Shown: positions 8,863-16,417 of the stretch, piece by piece
Position numbering within the stretch: position 1 is the stretch's first letter
Layout of the letters: every line of letters starts with the position of its first letter
NCBI RefSeq assembly: GCF_028527925.1
Contig: NZ_JAPESW010000039.1
Coordinates: 1 to 34,343, forward strand
DNA: 34,343 bases
Direction of reading: 5' to 3'
From: Cellulomonas fimi
Lineage (GTDB): Bacteria > Actinomycetota > Actinomycetes > Actinomycetales > Cellulomonadaceae
Translations under genes and position numbers: made by a program
Notes under the pieces: model-generated
What the model was told of the DNA's origin: nothing
Seen by the model: only the letters and a program-made list of their open reading frames with translations
Database searches by the model: none

Positions 8863-10347
8863 ATGAGACGCATGCACAGGAAGACCCTGGTCACCGTCGG
8901 CGTGGCCACCGCGCTCGTCCTCGCCCCCGCCACCGCCCAGGCCGCGAGCAGCGAGCCCGACGTGGGCGCCCCCGCCCCCGTGACCGCGCCCAAGGTCGCG
9001 AACGGTGTCCTCGCCGCCATGCAGCGCGACCTCGGGCTCTCGGGCAGCGCCGCCCGCGACCGGCTCGCGTTCCAGGCGGGCGCCGCCGAGACCGAGCAGC
9101 GGCTGTCCGCCCGCCTCGGTGCCGACTACGCGGGTGCGTGGGTCGACGCCAAGGCCAACGTCCTGCACGTCGCCGTGACCGACGCCGCCGACGGCCCTGC
9201 GGTCCGCGCCGCCGGCGCGCGGCCCATCGTCGCCCGGCACTCGCTCGCCGACCTCGACGGGTACAAGGCCGGGCTCGACGCCGCGCTCGCCCCCGTCGCG
9301 TCGACCGTGCCGTCCTGGTACGTCGACGTCGCGACCAACTCGGTCGTCGTCAACGCCACCGCGGGCGCGGTCGCGCAGGCGCGTGACCTCGTCGCCTCCG
9401 CGGGCGTCCCGACCGACGCCGTGAAGGTCGTCGAGACGGCCGAGGCGCCGCGCACGTTCATCGACGTGGTCGGCGGCAACGCGTACTACATCGGCGGGTC
9501 GTCGCGCTGCTCGGTCGGCTTCGCCGTCACCGGCGGCTTCGTCACCGCCGGGCACTGCGGCCGCACCGGCGCGACCACGACGAGCCCGTCGGGCACGTTC
9601 GCCGGGTCCAGCTTCCCCGGCAACGACTACGCGTGGGTGCGCGTCGCGTCGGGGAACACGCCGATCGGCGCCGTGAACAACTACAGCGGCGGCACCGTGG
9701 CCGTCGCCGGTTCGACGCAGGCCACCGTCGGCTCGACGGTCTGCCGCTCCGGCTCCACGACGGGCTGGCGCTGCGGCACCATCCAGGCGTTCAACGCCAC
9801 GGTCAACTACGCGCAGGGCAGCGTCACCGGCCTCATCCGCACCAACGTGTGCGCCGAGCCCGGTGACTCCGGCGGCTCGCTCGTCGCGGGCAACCAGGCG
9901 CAGGGCATGACGTCCGGCGGGTCCGGCAACTGCTCCTCGGGCGGGACGACGTACTTCCAGCCCGTCAACGAGGCGCTGTCCGCGTACGGCCTCACGCTCG
10001 TCACGTCGGGTGGCGGCCAGAACCCGCCGCCCACCGGCTGCACGGGCTACGCGCGCACCTACACGGGCTCGCTCAGCACCGGGCGCTCCGCGATCCAGCC
10101 GACCGGCAGCTACGTGACCGTGTCGTCGAGCGGCTCGATCCGGCTGTGCCTCGACGGCCCGACCGGCAGCGACTTCGACCTGTACCTGCAGAAGTGGAAC
10201 GGGTCGTCCTGGGCGTCGGTCGCGTCGGCCACCTCGTCGAGCGCCGACGAGACGATCACGTACAGCGGGACGGCCGGCCAGTACCGGTACGGCGTCTACG
10301 CCTACGCGGGCTCCGGCTCGTACACCCTCGGCGCCACGACGCCGTAG
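8863..10347 (+). CDS. Secreted S1 serine protease, cellulomonadin/streptogrisin type, with C-terminal PPC-like domain
   Basis: 494 residues. Signal peptide (about 1-28, ending ATAQAA), then a long pro-region (about 29-198) of the alpha-lytic protease type that acts as an intramolecular chaperone. The mature protease should begin near Phe199 (FIDVVGGNAYYIGG). The catalytic triad is His231 (TAGHCG), Asp255 (PGNDYAW) and Ser336 (CAEPGDSGGS). Paired cysteines in SRC...GHC, VCRSG...WRCG and VCAEPG...GNCSS fit the usual disulfides. A short Gly/Pro linker leads to a domain (about 388-494) resembling bacterial pre-peptidase C-terminal domains, probably trimmed or substrate-binding. The mature part is strikingly like cellulomonadin from Cellulomonas. 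The first ATG is chosen because GGAG (8852-8855) is 7 nt upstream; a second ATG at 8872 is too far away. A TAGCAT at 8803-8808 could be the -10 box. Confidence 0.93.
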   Translation: MRRMHRKTLVTVGVATALVLAPATAQAASSEPDVGAPAPVTAPKVANGVLAAMQRDLGLSGSAARDRLAFQAGAAETEQRLSARLGADYAGAWVDAKANVLHVAVTDAADGPAVRAAGARPIVARHSLADLDGYKAGLDAALAPVASTVPSWYVDVATNSVVVNATAGAVAQARDLVASAGVPTDAVKVVETAEAPRTFIDVVGGNAYYIGGSSRCSVGFAVTGGFVTAGHCGRTGATTTSPSGTFAGSSFPGNDYAWVRVASGNTPIGAVNNYSGGTVAVAGSTQATVGSTVCRSGSTTGWRCGTIQAFNATVNYAQGSVTGLIRTNVCAEPGDSGGSLVAGNQAQGMTSGGSGNCSSGGTTYFQPVNEALSAYGLTLVTSGGGQNPPPTGCTGYARTYTGSLSTGRSAIQPTGSYVTVSSSGSIRLCLDGPTGSDFDLYLQKWNGSSWASVASATSSSADETITYSGTAGQYRYGVYAYAGSGSYTLGATTP

Positions 10348-10378
10348 GGGCTCCGACCCCCTCGGCGCCACGACGCCG
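10325..10378 (+). repeat. 20-bp direct repeat spanning the protease stop codon
   Basis: CCCTCGGCGCCACGACGCCG occurs at 10325-10344 and again at 10359-10378, offset by 34 bp. The first copy encodes the last residues of the protease, and the TAG stop (10345-10347) follows at once. The second copy is in the 3' untranslated region. It looks like a recent small duplication at the gene end. Confidence 0.85.
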
Positions 10379-10388
10379 GAGGGATGCA

Positions 10389-10431
10389 TGACGACGGGCC
10401 CGCACCGCAGGGGGGTGCGGGCCCGTCGTCA
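10389..10431. terminator. Bidirectional hairpin terminator between convergent protease and esterase genes
   Basis: A perfect 18-bp stem (10389-10406 with 10414-10431) and a 7-nt loop, placed between the protease stop (10347) and the esterase stop on the other strand (10443). It can serve both genes. Its core is shared with the terminator at 8729-8766. Confidence 0.85.
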
Positions 10432-10442
10432 CGTCCGCTCGG

Positions 10443-11846
10443 TCAGGCTCGGGCGCAGGCCCGGCCGTTGAGCTTCAGGTCCGCAGGCGGCGGGTTGCTG
10501 CCCGTGTGCGTGGCGTTGAAGCCGATCTGGACGCTGCCGCCCACAGGGATGTTCGCGTTCCACGCGGCGTTGTTCGCGACGACCACATCACCCGTCTGCG
10601 TGACCGTCGAGCTCCACGCCTGCGTCACCTTCTGGCCCGCGGTCCACCGCCACGTGAGCTGCCAGCCGCTCGCAGGCGCGTAGTCCAGGTTGGTGATCGT
10701 GACGTTCGCGGTGAACCCGGTGTTCCACTGGTTGACAGTCCACGCCACGGTGCACGTCGCCGGGCCGGAGGTGGCCGTGGGCTGCGGCAGCGTCGGCCAG
10801 TCCGTCGGGACGGGCGGCGTCGGCGTGGTCGCGGTGGGCGTCGGGACGGGCGTGGTCGGGGCGGGCGTCGTCGGCGTGGGGGTCGGTGCCTGGTCGAGAC
10901 CGAAGAACCGGATCGCGGCCGCCGCGTCGACCGGCAGGTTGTGGCCGACGCCGGACAGGCTGTTCGCCTCGATCGGCGCGCGGTCGCCCGTGCCGCCGAA
11001 CCGCGAGCGGGTGGTGGTGCCGATCGTCTCCCGCGACGACGGCGTCGCCGAGACGCCCAGCACGTTCGTCCACTGCTTGACTGCCTCGCCGTGCTGCACG
11101 TAGCTGAGCGTGTCGTCCTGCGTGCCGTGCCACAGCTGCACGCGCGGCCGTGGCCCCGTGTAGCCCGGGTAGGCGGCCCGCGCGAGGTCGCCCCACTGCT
11201 GCGCGGTCCGCGTGAGCCGGCCCTGGGCGCAGTCGCTGTTCCAGCCCGCCTGCGACGTCGTGCCCGGCGGCGGGCCGGACGTCGAGAAGCACGTCGCGGG
11301 AACGCCGGCGAACGCCGACCCGGCGGCGAACACGTCGGGGTACGTCGCGAGCAGGACCTGCGTCATCATCGCGCCGGACGACGTGCCGGTCGCGAACACG
11401 CGGCCCGTGTCCGTCGTCCACCGCTGCTGCACGTGGCGGACCATCGAGACGATGCTCGTCGGGTCGCTCGCGCCGCCGTGCGTGAGCGCCTGGCTCGACG
11501 ACACGTCGAAGCACGACCCGGGCCGGTTGGTCGACGGGTACACGACGATGTAGCCGTACCGCGTGGCGAGCTCGTCGAACTGCGCGCCCGAGAACATCGC
11601 CTGCGCGGACCCGGTGCAGTAGTGGTTGACGACGAGCACCGCGGGCCGGGCGGGGAGGTTGTCGGGCACGAAGAGGAACATCCGCAGCCCGCCGGGGTTG
11701 CTGCCGAAGCTCGTCACCTCCTGCAGCGACGCGGCGCGCGCCGGCGTCGCGGACGTGAGCATGGTGGCGAGCAGCCCGACCAGCGCGGCGGCGAGTGCCG
11801 CGAGCACGGCGAGGGACCGGCGCAAGGGTGCGCGCGTGGCTGTCAT
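10443..11846 (-). CDS. Secreted CE1/PHB-depolymerase-type esterase with CBM2
   Basis: 467 residues from the ATG at 11846, which has GAGGAGG just upstream; a longer frame upstream lacks such a site. Signal peptide (about 1-38, ending ATPARAA). Alpha/beta-hydrolase domain of the LpqC/PHB-depolymerase family (about 40-320): oxyanion region [11 protein letters not shown], nucleophile Ser156 in GTSSGAMM, acid Asp near [12 protein letters not shown], and His in GVGHNLP. This family includes CE1 acetylxylan and feruloyl esterases. A Pro/Thr-rich linker follows (about 325-366). Then comes a CBM2 (about 367-467) with terminal cysteines ([12 protein letters not shown]...GRACA) and exposed tryptophans that bind cellulose or xylan. 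The likely role is removing acetyl or feruloyl groups from hemicellulose outside the cell. The CBM2 makes PHB an unlikely substrate. A LacI-type operator lies about 100 bp upstream. Confidence 0.9.
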   Translation of the reverse strand: MTATRAPLRRSLAVLAALAAALVGLLATMLTSATPARAASLQEVTSFGSNPGGLRMFLFVPDNLPARPAVLVVNHYCTGSAQAMFSGAQFDELATRYGYIVVYPSTNRPGSCFDVSSSQALTHGGASDPTSIVSMVRHVQQRWTTDTGRVFATGTSSGAMMTQVLLATYPDVFAAGSAFAGVPATCFSTSGPPPGTTSQAGWNSDCAQGRLTRTAQQWGDLARAAYPGYTGPRPRVQLWHGTQDDTLSYVQHGEAVKQWTNVLGVSATPSSRETIGTTTRSRFGGTGDRAPIEANSLSGVGHNLPVDAAAAIRFFGLDQAPTPTPTTPAPTTPVPTPTATTPTPPVPTDWPTLPQPTATSGPATCTVAWTVNQWNTGFTANVTITNLDYAPASGWQLTWRWTAGQKVTQAWSSTVTQTGDVVVANNAAWNANIPVGGSVQIGFNATHTGSNPPPADLKLNGRACARA

Positions 11847-11904
11847 CGAGTCCTCCTCGACCCAGGGATGCGGGAGCCGGCCCGTCGCGACGGGCGGCTC
11901 GTCG

Positions 11905-11963
11905 AGCATCCGTGAGGGGCAGGGAGGGGTCAACGCGGCCCGGGTCGGCGAAACGATTCGCCG
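11905..11963 (-). promoter_or_regulatory. Promoter and LacI-type operator of the esterase gene
   Basis: CGGCGAA (11946-11952) and TTCGCCG (11957-11963) form a perfect inverted repeat with centre ACGA. The core GAAACGATTC resembles LacI-family sites, which have a central CG. On the minus strand a -35 TTGACC (11933-11928), a 17-nt spacer and a -10-like GATGCT (11910-11905) follow, about 58 nt before the ATG. Control by a plant-polysaccharide sugar is inferred. Confidence 0.55.
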
Positions 11964-12023
11964 TGCGCCGCTGACCTGCGGCGACGCGTCAGCGGTCGGG
12001 TGCGCGCCCGCCCGCGCCGGGCG

Positions 12024-12899
12024 TCAGCGGAAGACGATCGTCCGGTGCCCGTCGAGCAGCACGCGGTGCTCGGCGTGCCACCGGACGGCCCGCGCGAGGG
12101 CGCGCCGCTCGACGTCCTGCCCGAGCGCGACGAGGTCGTCGACGGACCGCGTGTGGTCGACGCGCTCGACGTCCTGCTCGATGATCGGCCCCTCGTCGAG
12201 GTCGCCGGTGACGTAGTGCGCGGTCGCGCCGATGAGCTTGACGCCGCGGTCGTGCGCCTGCGCGTAGGGGCGGGCGCCCTTGAACGACGGCAGGAACGAG
12301 TGGTGGATGTTGATGACGCGGCCCTCGAGGCGGCGGCACAGGTCGTCGGACAGGATCTGCATGTAGCGGGCCAGCACGACGAGCTCGACGTCGAGCTCCT
12401 CGACCATCTCGAGCAGCCGTGCCTCGGCGGCGGCCTTGGTCGCCGACGTGACGGGCACGTGGTGGAACGGGATGCCGTAGAACTCGGCGAGCGGCGCGAG
12501 CGTCGTGTGGTTCGACACGACCGCGACGAGGTCGACGGGCAGCTTCTCGGACCGCTGCCGGAACGCGAGGTCGTTGAGGCAGTGCGCCGCGGTCGAGCCC
12601 ATGACGAGCGTGCGGACCGGCCGGCCGACGACGTCGAGCGACCACGTCATGGCGAACGTGCGCGCGACGGTGGCCATCGCGCCCTCGAGCACCTCGCGCG
12701 GCGCGAACGCCGACACCTGCACGCGCATGAAGAACAGCCCCGACAGCGGGTCCCCGAACTGCTGCGACTCGGTGATGTTGCCCCCGTGGTCCGCGAGCAC
12801 GCCCGCGACGGCCCGGACGATCCCGGGACGGTCGGGGCAGGACAGGGTCAGGACCCAGTGGGTGGGCTCATCTGCATGCTGAGACGCGGCGTCGGACAC
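12024..12899 (-). CDS. purU: Formyltetrahydrofolate deformylase
   Basis: 291 residues, usual for the family. An N-terminal ACT domain (about 14-95; LTLSCPDRPGIVRAVAGVLA, then GGNITESQQF) precedes a formyltransferase-fold catalytic domain (about 100-291). Active-site elements: VVSNHTT, then INIHHSFLPSFKGARPY and HYVTGDLDEGPIIEQD, holding the Asn/His/Asp set shared with GART. PurU hydrolyses 10-formyl-THF to THF and formate, balancing one-carbon units for purine synthesis; the ACT domain usually senses glycine/methionine. The start is GTG at 12899. No ATG is in frame nearby. No clear Shine-Dalgarno exists, but TACTCT sits 7 nt upstream, so the mRNA may be leaderless. It faces away from the GNAT gene. 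The esterase gene lies downstream but has its own promoter. Confidence 0.93.
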   Translation of the reverse strand: MSDAASQHADEPTHWVLTLSCPDRPGIVRAVAGVLADHGGNITESQQFGDPLSGLFFMRVQVSAFAPREVLEGAMATVARTFAMTWSLDVVGRPVRTLVMGSTAAHCLNDLAFRQRSEKLPVDLVAVVSNHTTLAPLAEFYGIPFHHVPVTSATKAAAEARLLEMVEELDVELVVLARYMQILSDDLCRRLEGRVINIHHSFLPSFKGARPYAQAHDRGVKLIGATAHYVTGDLDEGPIIEQDVERVDHTRSVDDLVALGQDVERRALARAVRWHAEHRVLLDGHRTIVFR

Positions 12900-12946
12900 G
12901 ACCCCGAGAGTAGTGCGCCCGCGCGGCGTGCTGAGACGATGGCGCC
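12900..12946. promoter_or_regulatory. Compact divergent promoters for purU and the GNAT gene
   Basis: Only 47 bp separate the two start codons. Minus strand: TACTCT (12912-12907) ends 7 nt before the purU GTG. Plus strand: GACGAT (12935-12940) ends 6 nt before the GNAT ATG. Both fit the -10-to-start spacing of leaderless actinobacterial genes. Neither has a convincing -35 or Shine-Dalgarno. Confidence 0.45.
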
Positions 12947-13444
12947 ATGACGCAGGCCGACCTGGACATCCGTACGGTCACCCTCGACGACGCCGGAGAG
13001 CTCCTCACGCTCCGCCGCGCCGCGTTCGTCACCGAGGCCCAGCAGTACGGCGACCCGAACATCCCGCCCCTCACGCAGACCCTCGACGAGCTCCGCGACG
13101 ACCTCGGCGCGGACGGCGTCATCACGCTCGGCGCGTGGTCCGGACACCGCCTCATCGGCTCGATCCGCGTGGTCATCGAGGGCACCAAGGCGACGCTCGG
13201 CCGCTTCGCGGTCGCGCCGGACCTGCAGGGCAAGGGCGTCGGCACGCGCCTGCTCATGGCGATCCTCCCGTACCTGCCGGACGGCATCGAGGAGGTCTGG
13301 GTGTTCACCGGGCGCGACTCGCTGCACAACATCGCGCTCTACGAGAGCCAGGGCTACGAGCACCAGCACGACCAGACCGCGGGCGACCTGACGTACGCGT
13401 ACCTGCGCAAGATGCTCGGGGACGACGACCGCGCCGAGGCCTGA
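12947..13444 (+). CDS. GNAT-family N-acetyltransferase
   Basis: 165 residues. A single GNAT domain: N-terminal IRTVTLDDAGELLTLRRAAF, a central strand GSIRVVIEGTKATLGRFAVAPDLQGKGVGTRLL carrying the acetyl-CoA pyrophosphate loop (Q/R-x-x-G-x-G/A form, here QGKGVG), and the C-terminal LYESQGYEHQ with the usual Tyr. The acceptor cannot be named: GNATs modify amines of drugs, amino acids or proteins. It is followed three bases later by an aminoglycoside-phosphotransferase-like gene and is probably co-transcribed with it. It may be leaderless. Confidence 0.85.
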   Translation: MTQADLDIRTVTLDDAGELLTLRRAAFVTEAQQYGDPNIPPLTQTLDELRDDLGADGVITLGAWSGHRLIGSIRVVIEGTKATLGRFAVAPDLQGKGVGTRLLMAILPYLPDGIEEVWVFTGRDSLHNIALYESQGYEHQHDQTAGDLTYAYLRKMLGDDDRAEA

Positions 13445-13447
13445 CGC

Positions 13448-14218
13448 GTGACGTCGGGTCGGCTCCCGATCGCGGGTGCCGAGCTCGCCGGGCGTCCCGT
13501 CGACCCCGCGATCGTGCCGCACGTCGTGCAGGGCATGGGCGGGGTGCGCGAGGTGGTCTGGCGCAACGAGCTCGGCGGCCTGACGTTCCTGCTCGACGAT
13601 CCCGAGCGGTTCGTCAAGTGGGTGCCGGCGGGTGTGCCGCTCGACCTCGAGGCGGAGGTCGCGCGTCTGCGCTGGGCGGCGCCGCTGACGCCGGTGCCGA
13701 CGGTGCTGGAGGCCGGGTCCGACGACGAGGGGTCGTGGCTGGTCACGCACCCGCTGGCCGGTCGCAGCGCGGTCGACCCGCGGTGGGTCGCCGAGCCGCT
13801 GACCGCGGTCCGCGCGATCGGTGCCGGTCTGCGGGCGCTGCACGACATGCTGCCGGTCGAGGACTGCCCGTTCGACTGGGGTGTCGACGCGCGGATCGCG
13901 GCGGCCGACGCCCGCGAGGGCGGCCCGTCGGCGGAACGCACCGCGCTCGGACCGCCGCCGCCGGTCGACCGGCTCGTCGTGTGCCACGGCGACGCGTGCG
14001 CGCCCAACACGCTGCTCGCCGACGACGGGACGTGGCTGGCCCACGTCGACCTCGGGGCGCTGGGCGTCGCCGACCGCTGGGCCGACCTCGCCGTCGCGAC
14101 CTACAGCACGATCTGGAACTACGGCCCCGGGTACGAGGAGCCGCTACTGGACGCCTACGGGATCGCGCCGGACCCCGAGCGGACCGCCTTCTACCGCGGG
14201 CTCTGGGACGCCACCTGA
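13448..14218 (+). CDS. Aminoglycoside phosphotransferase-like (APH(3')-type) kinase
   Basis: 256 residues, near the size of APH(3') enzymes. Visible motifs: the N-lobe lysine in RFVKWVP, catalytic loop VCHGDACAPNTLL (catalytic Asp182, Asn187) and the metal-binding segment HVDLGALGVADRWADLAVA, equivalent to the DxGxxGxxDRxxDLA of APH(3'). It ends GLWDAT, like the C-terminal helix of that family. It would transfer phosphate from a nucleotide to a hydroxyl of a small molecule; true aminoglycoside resistance is possible but unproven. GTG start at 13448, three bases after the GNAT stop, so translation is likely coupled. Its last 75 bp overlap the end of the convergent EamA gene. Confidence 0.8.
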   Translation: MTSGRLPIAGAELAGRPVDPAIVPHVVQGMGGVREVVWRNELGGLTFLLDDPERFVKWVPAGVPLDLEAEVARLRWAAPLTPVPTVLEAGSDDEGSWLVTHPLAGRSAVDPRWVAEPLTAVRAIGAGLRALHDMLPVEDCPFDWGVDARIAAADAREGGPSAERTALGPPPPVDRLVVCHGDACAPNTLLADDGTWLAHVDLGALGVADRWADLAVATYSTIWNYGPGYEEPLLDAYGIAPDPERTAFYRGLWDAT

Positions 14219-15121
14219 CGCCGGGTCGGCGGCGGGGGCGCCGCCTCTCGACCGGCGGGCGCGGAGCAGGCGGTCGACGGCCGGTTGACCCAGCACGACC
14301 CCGGCGAGCACGACGACGATCCCGGTGACCTGCAGCGGGCCCAGGTGCTCGCCCGCGACGAGGACGCCGACGAGCACCCCCGCGACCGGGTTGAGCAGCC
14401 CGACGAGCCCGACCGTCCCGGCCGGCAGCCGTCGGAGCCCGCTGAACCACGCGAGGTAGGCGACGGCCGTGGCGACGAGCGAGACGTACGCGAAGCCGGC
14501 GACCGCACGCCCGTCGAGCGCCGGGGGAGCGCCTTCGACGGCGACCGCGAACGGCACGAGCACGAGCCCGCCCGCGATGAGCTGCCACGCGGTCGACGAG
14601 ACGACGTCGACGCCGTCGGCCCACCGCGTCGCGAGGACGAAGCCGACGCTGGACATGAGCATCGCCGCGACGGAGGCGGCGACGCCGAGCGGACGGATCT
14701 CCCCGCCGCCGGTGAGCAGCATCGCGGCGACACCGATGACCCCCAGCCCGGCACCGGCCAGCGCGAGCACGCGCGGCTTCTGCGCGAGCAGCGCCCACGC
14801 GACGAGCATCATCACGACGGGCGCCGTCGCCATGACGGTCGAGGCCACGGACGACGGCAGGAGCTGTGCTGCCACGTAGATGAGGGCGAAGAACGCGCCC
14901 ATCGAGAGCGTGCCGAGCACGAGCGACCGCCACCACCACGAGCCGCGGGGGAGGCGTCGGACGACGAGGAGCAGGACGAGGCCTGCGGGGAGCGCGCGCA
15001 GCACGGCGCCCCAGAGCGGGGCGTCGGCGGGCAGCGCGTGCTTGGTCACGTAGTAGGTGGTGCCCCACGTGAGCGGCGCGACGGCCGTGATCAGCGACCA
15101 GCGGAGCGATTTCTCTTCCAC
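14144..15121 (-). CDS. EamA/DMT-family transporter, probable exporter
   Basis: About 325 residues with ten predicted membrane helices in two EamA repeats (first: TAVAPLTWGTTYYVTKHALP ... VMATAPVVMMLVAWALL; second: VGFVLATRWADGVDVVS ... LLNPVAGVLVGVLVAGEHLG). Members export amino acids, metabolites or drugs. Start choice is open: ATG at 15142, ATG at 15133, or GTG at 15121 (VEEKSLRWSLI). I prefer GTG 15121. It begins just before the conserved region, TATGTT (15134-15129) lies 7 nt upstream as a leaderless -10, and it leaves both palindromic operators at or before the start. The C-terminal 25-30 residues are a low-complexity Gly/Pro/Ala tail that overlaps the convergent kinase gene by 75 bp. 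It is divergent from a MarR regulator that probably controls it. Confidence 0.85.
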   Translation of the reverse strand: MEEKSLRWSLITAVAPLTWGTTYYVTKHALPADAPLWGAVLRALPAGLVLLLVVRRLPRGSWWWRSLVLGTLSMGAFFALIYVAAQLLPSSVASTVMATAPVVMMLVAWALLAQKPRVLALAGAGLGVIGVAAMLLTGGGEIRPLGVAASVAAMLMSSVGFVLATRWADGVDVVSSTAWQLIAGGLVLVPFAVAVEGAPPALDGRAVAGFAYVSLVATAVAYLAWFSGLRRLPAGTVGLVGLLNPVAGVLVGVLVAGEHLGPLQVTGIVVVLAGVVLGQPAVDRLLRARRSRGGAPAADPASGGVPEPAVEGGPLGVRRDPVGVQ

Positions 15122-15154
15122 GGAAGACAACATACCTTCCATGGAAGATAAGAT
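15114..15154. promoter_or_regulatory. Paired palindromic operators between marR and EamA genes
   Basis: Two related palindromes: TCTTCCACGGAAGA (15114-15127) and CTTCCATGGAAG (15136-15147). Their centres are 21 bp apart, two helical turns, so two MarR dimers could bind the same DNA face. TAAGAT (15149-15154) ends 6 nt before the marR ATG at 15161. On the minus strand TATGTT (15134-15129) ends 7 nt before the EamA GTG. Both -10 elements touch or lie between the operators, as expected for joint repression and autoregulation. Neither gene has a good Shine-Dalgarno. Confidence 0.7.
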
Positions 15155-15160
15155 CGACCC

Positions 15161-15742
15161 ATGACCGACGTGGATCCGACGCCCCGCACCGCCGCGCGCG
15201 TCGCGCGCTCGTCGTCGACCGGCCCGGACGGCGGCCCGGACCGCCTCGACCGCCTCGACCTGATCCAGGCCGCGTGGCGGCACGAGCGCCCCGACCTCGA
15301 CGTCCGGCCGCAGGGCGTCATCGGCCGCCTGAGCCGCGTCGCCAACCACGTCACCGACGAGCTCGTCGCCGTCTACCGGAAGCACGGGCTGGGGGAGGGC
15401 GACTTCGACGTCCTCGCCACCCTCCGGCGTGCCGGTGCGCCGTACGAGCGCACGCCTGGCGACCTGTGCGCCAACACCCTCGTCACGAGCGGCGCCATGA
15501 CCAAGCGTGTCGACCGGCTGGAGGCCGCCGGCCTGGTGACGCGCCGGGTCTCGGAGCGCGACGCGCGCGAGCGTGTCATCGCGCTCACCCCGCGCGGGAT
15601 CGAGGTCATCGACGCCGCGTTCACCGACCACATGACCAACGAGCGCCGCCTCCTCGACGCGCTCGACCCGGCCGACGTCGAGCAGCTCGAGCACCTCCTG
15701 CGCCGCTGGCTCGCCGTCTTCGAGCCCCCGGACGGCTCGTAG
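15161..15742 (+). CDS. MarR-family transcriptional regulator
   Basis: 193 residues with an extended N-terminus (about 45 residues, low complexity). The winged helix-turn-helix follows: GDFDVLATLRRAGAPYERTPGDLCANTLVTSGAMTKRVDRLEAAGLVTR, then the wing RRVSERDARERVIALTPRG. The flanking helices IGRLSRVANHVTDELVAVYRKHG and ALDPADVEQLEHLLRRWLAVFE form the dimer domain. It is divergent from the EamA exporter gene, with two matching palindromes between them. The simplest reading is a ligand-relieved repressor of both genes. The inducer is unknown. The ATG at 15161 is 6 nt past a TAAGAT box, so it is probably leaderless. Confidence 0.9.
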   Translation: MTDVDPTPRTAARVARSSSTGPDGGPDRLDRLDLIQAAWRHERPDLDVRPQGVIGRLSRVANHVTDELVAVYRKHGLGEGDFDVLATLRRAGAPYERTPGDLCANTLVTSGAMTKRVDRLEAAGLVTRRVSERDARERVIALTPRGIEVIDAAFTDHMTNERRLLDALDPADVEQLEHLLRRWLAVFEPPDGS

Positions 15743-15783
15743 CCGGACCCACCCGCGGCGTCCCGCGGCCCTACGCTCGCCGG

Positions 15784-16164
15784 ATGATCCGGTTGCGCGA
15801 CGTCACGTTCCTCGTCCACGACCACGACGAGGCGCTGACGTTCTTCGTCGACGCCCTCGGGCTCACGGTCCGCCAGGACGAGACGTTCCCCGACGGGTGG
15901 CGGCGCGTCGTCGTCGGACCTCCCGACGGTGGCACCGGGCTCGTGCTGGCTCTCGCCGGTGACGGCGCCCCTGTCGGGCGGCAGGCGGGCGGCGACGTCG
16001 CGTTCTTCCTGGAGACGGACGACTTCGCCGACCAGCACGCGCGGATGACCCGGCACGGGGTGCGGTTCCGCGAGGAGCCCCGCCACGAGACCTATGGCAC
16101 CGTCGCGGTGTTCGAGGACCTGTACGGCGGTGCGTGGGACCTCATCGAGCCGCCTGCTCGCTGA
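15784..16164 (+). CDS. VOC-family protein (glyoxalase/dioxygenase fold)
   Basis: 126 residues, a single vicinal-oxygen-chelate module pair: [30 protein letters not shown] and [25 protein letters not shown], ending [15 protein letters not shown]. The metal-ligand positions appear to include His and Glu (TFLVH; WDLIEP), but metal binding is not certain. Relatives act as glyoxalases, fosfomycin or bleomycin resistance proteins, or dioxygenases; the substrate is unknown. It sits after marR at the end of the GNAT/APH/EamA/MarR cluster. TACGCT (15772-15777) ends 6 nt before the ATG with no Shine-Dalgarno, so its own leaderless promoter is likely. Confidence 0.85.
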   Translation: MIRLRDVTFLVHDHDEALTFFVDALGLTVRQDETFPDGWRRVVVGPPDGGTGLVLALAGDGAPVGRQAGGDVAFFLETDDFADQHARMTRHGVRFREEPRHETYGTVAVFEDLYGGAWDLIEPPAR

Positions 16165-16231
16165 CGACGGTCGACGCCCCGACGGTGCGTGGATACCTCT
16201 GACGACCCGAGCGTCGGTGTTGCTAGGCTCT

Positions 16232-16316
16232 GCTGGTCGCGACTGGCGCAGCGGGTGGGTCACCACCGGGGAGCGACGAGCAGCAGCAGACTTCGGGTCG
16301 GACGCCTGGGCCCACG
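16232..16316 (+). ncRNA. ZTP (pfl) riboswitch upstream of glyA-folD
   Basis: The conserved pfl elements are present in order: GGTCGCGACTGGCG (from 16235), a GGTGGGTCACCACCGGGGAG hairpin (16254-16273), closing GCGAC (16273-16277), a short variable hairpin, and the 3' pseudoknot element CGCCTGGGCCC (about 16303-16313). GTCGC (16236-16240) pairs with GCGAC. The pfl RNA binds ZTP/ZMP, the purine intermediate that builds up when 10-formyl-THF is short, and turns on folate genes. A plausible promoter is CTGACG (16199-16204), 19 nt, TAGGCT (16224-16229), so transcription would begin close to the aptamer. About 100 nt between the aptamer and glyA would hold the expression platform; I could not assign a terminator or anti-terminator. 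Confidence 0.85.
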
Positions 16317-16417
16317 GTCACCACACCAGCGAGAGTGTGTGCGTGCCCGCCCGCGTGCCGGTACCACCTCTCCCGTCACGAGAAGATCCGTCCGCTGATG
16401 CCCCAGGGAGTCGCCCG

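Noticed and set aside
8488..10389. 633-codon minus-strand frame opposite the protease
   Set aside because: Low-complexity Arg/Gly/Ala shadow. The plus strand has a full signal peptide, catalytic triad and disulfides.
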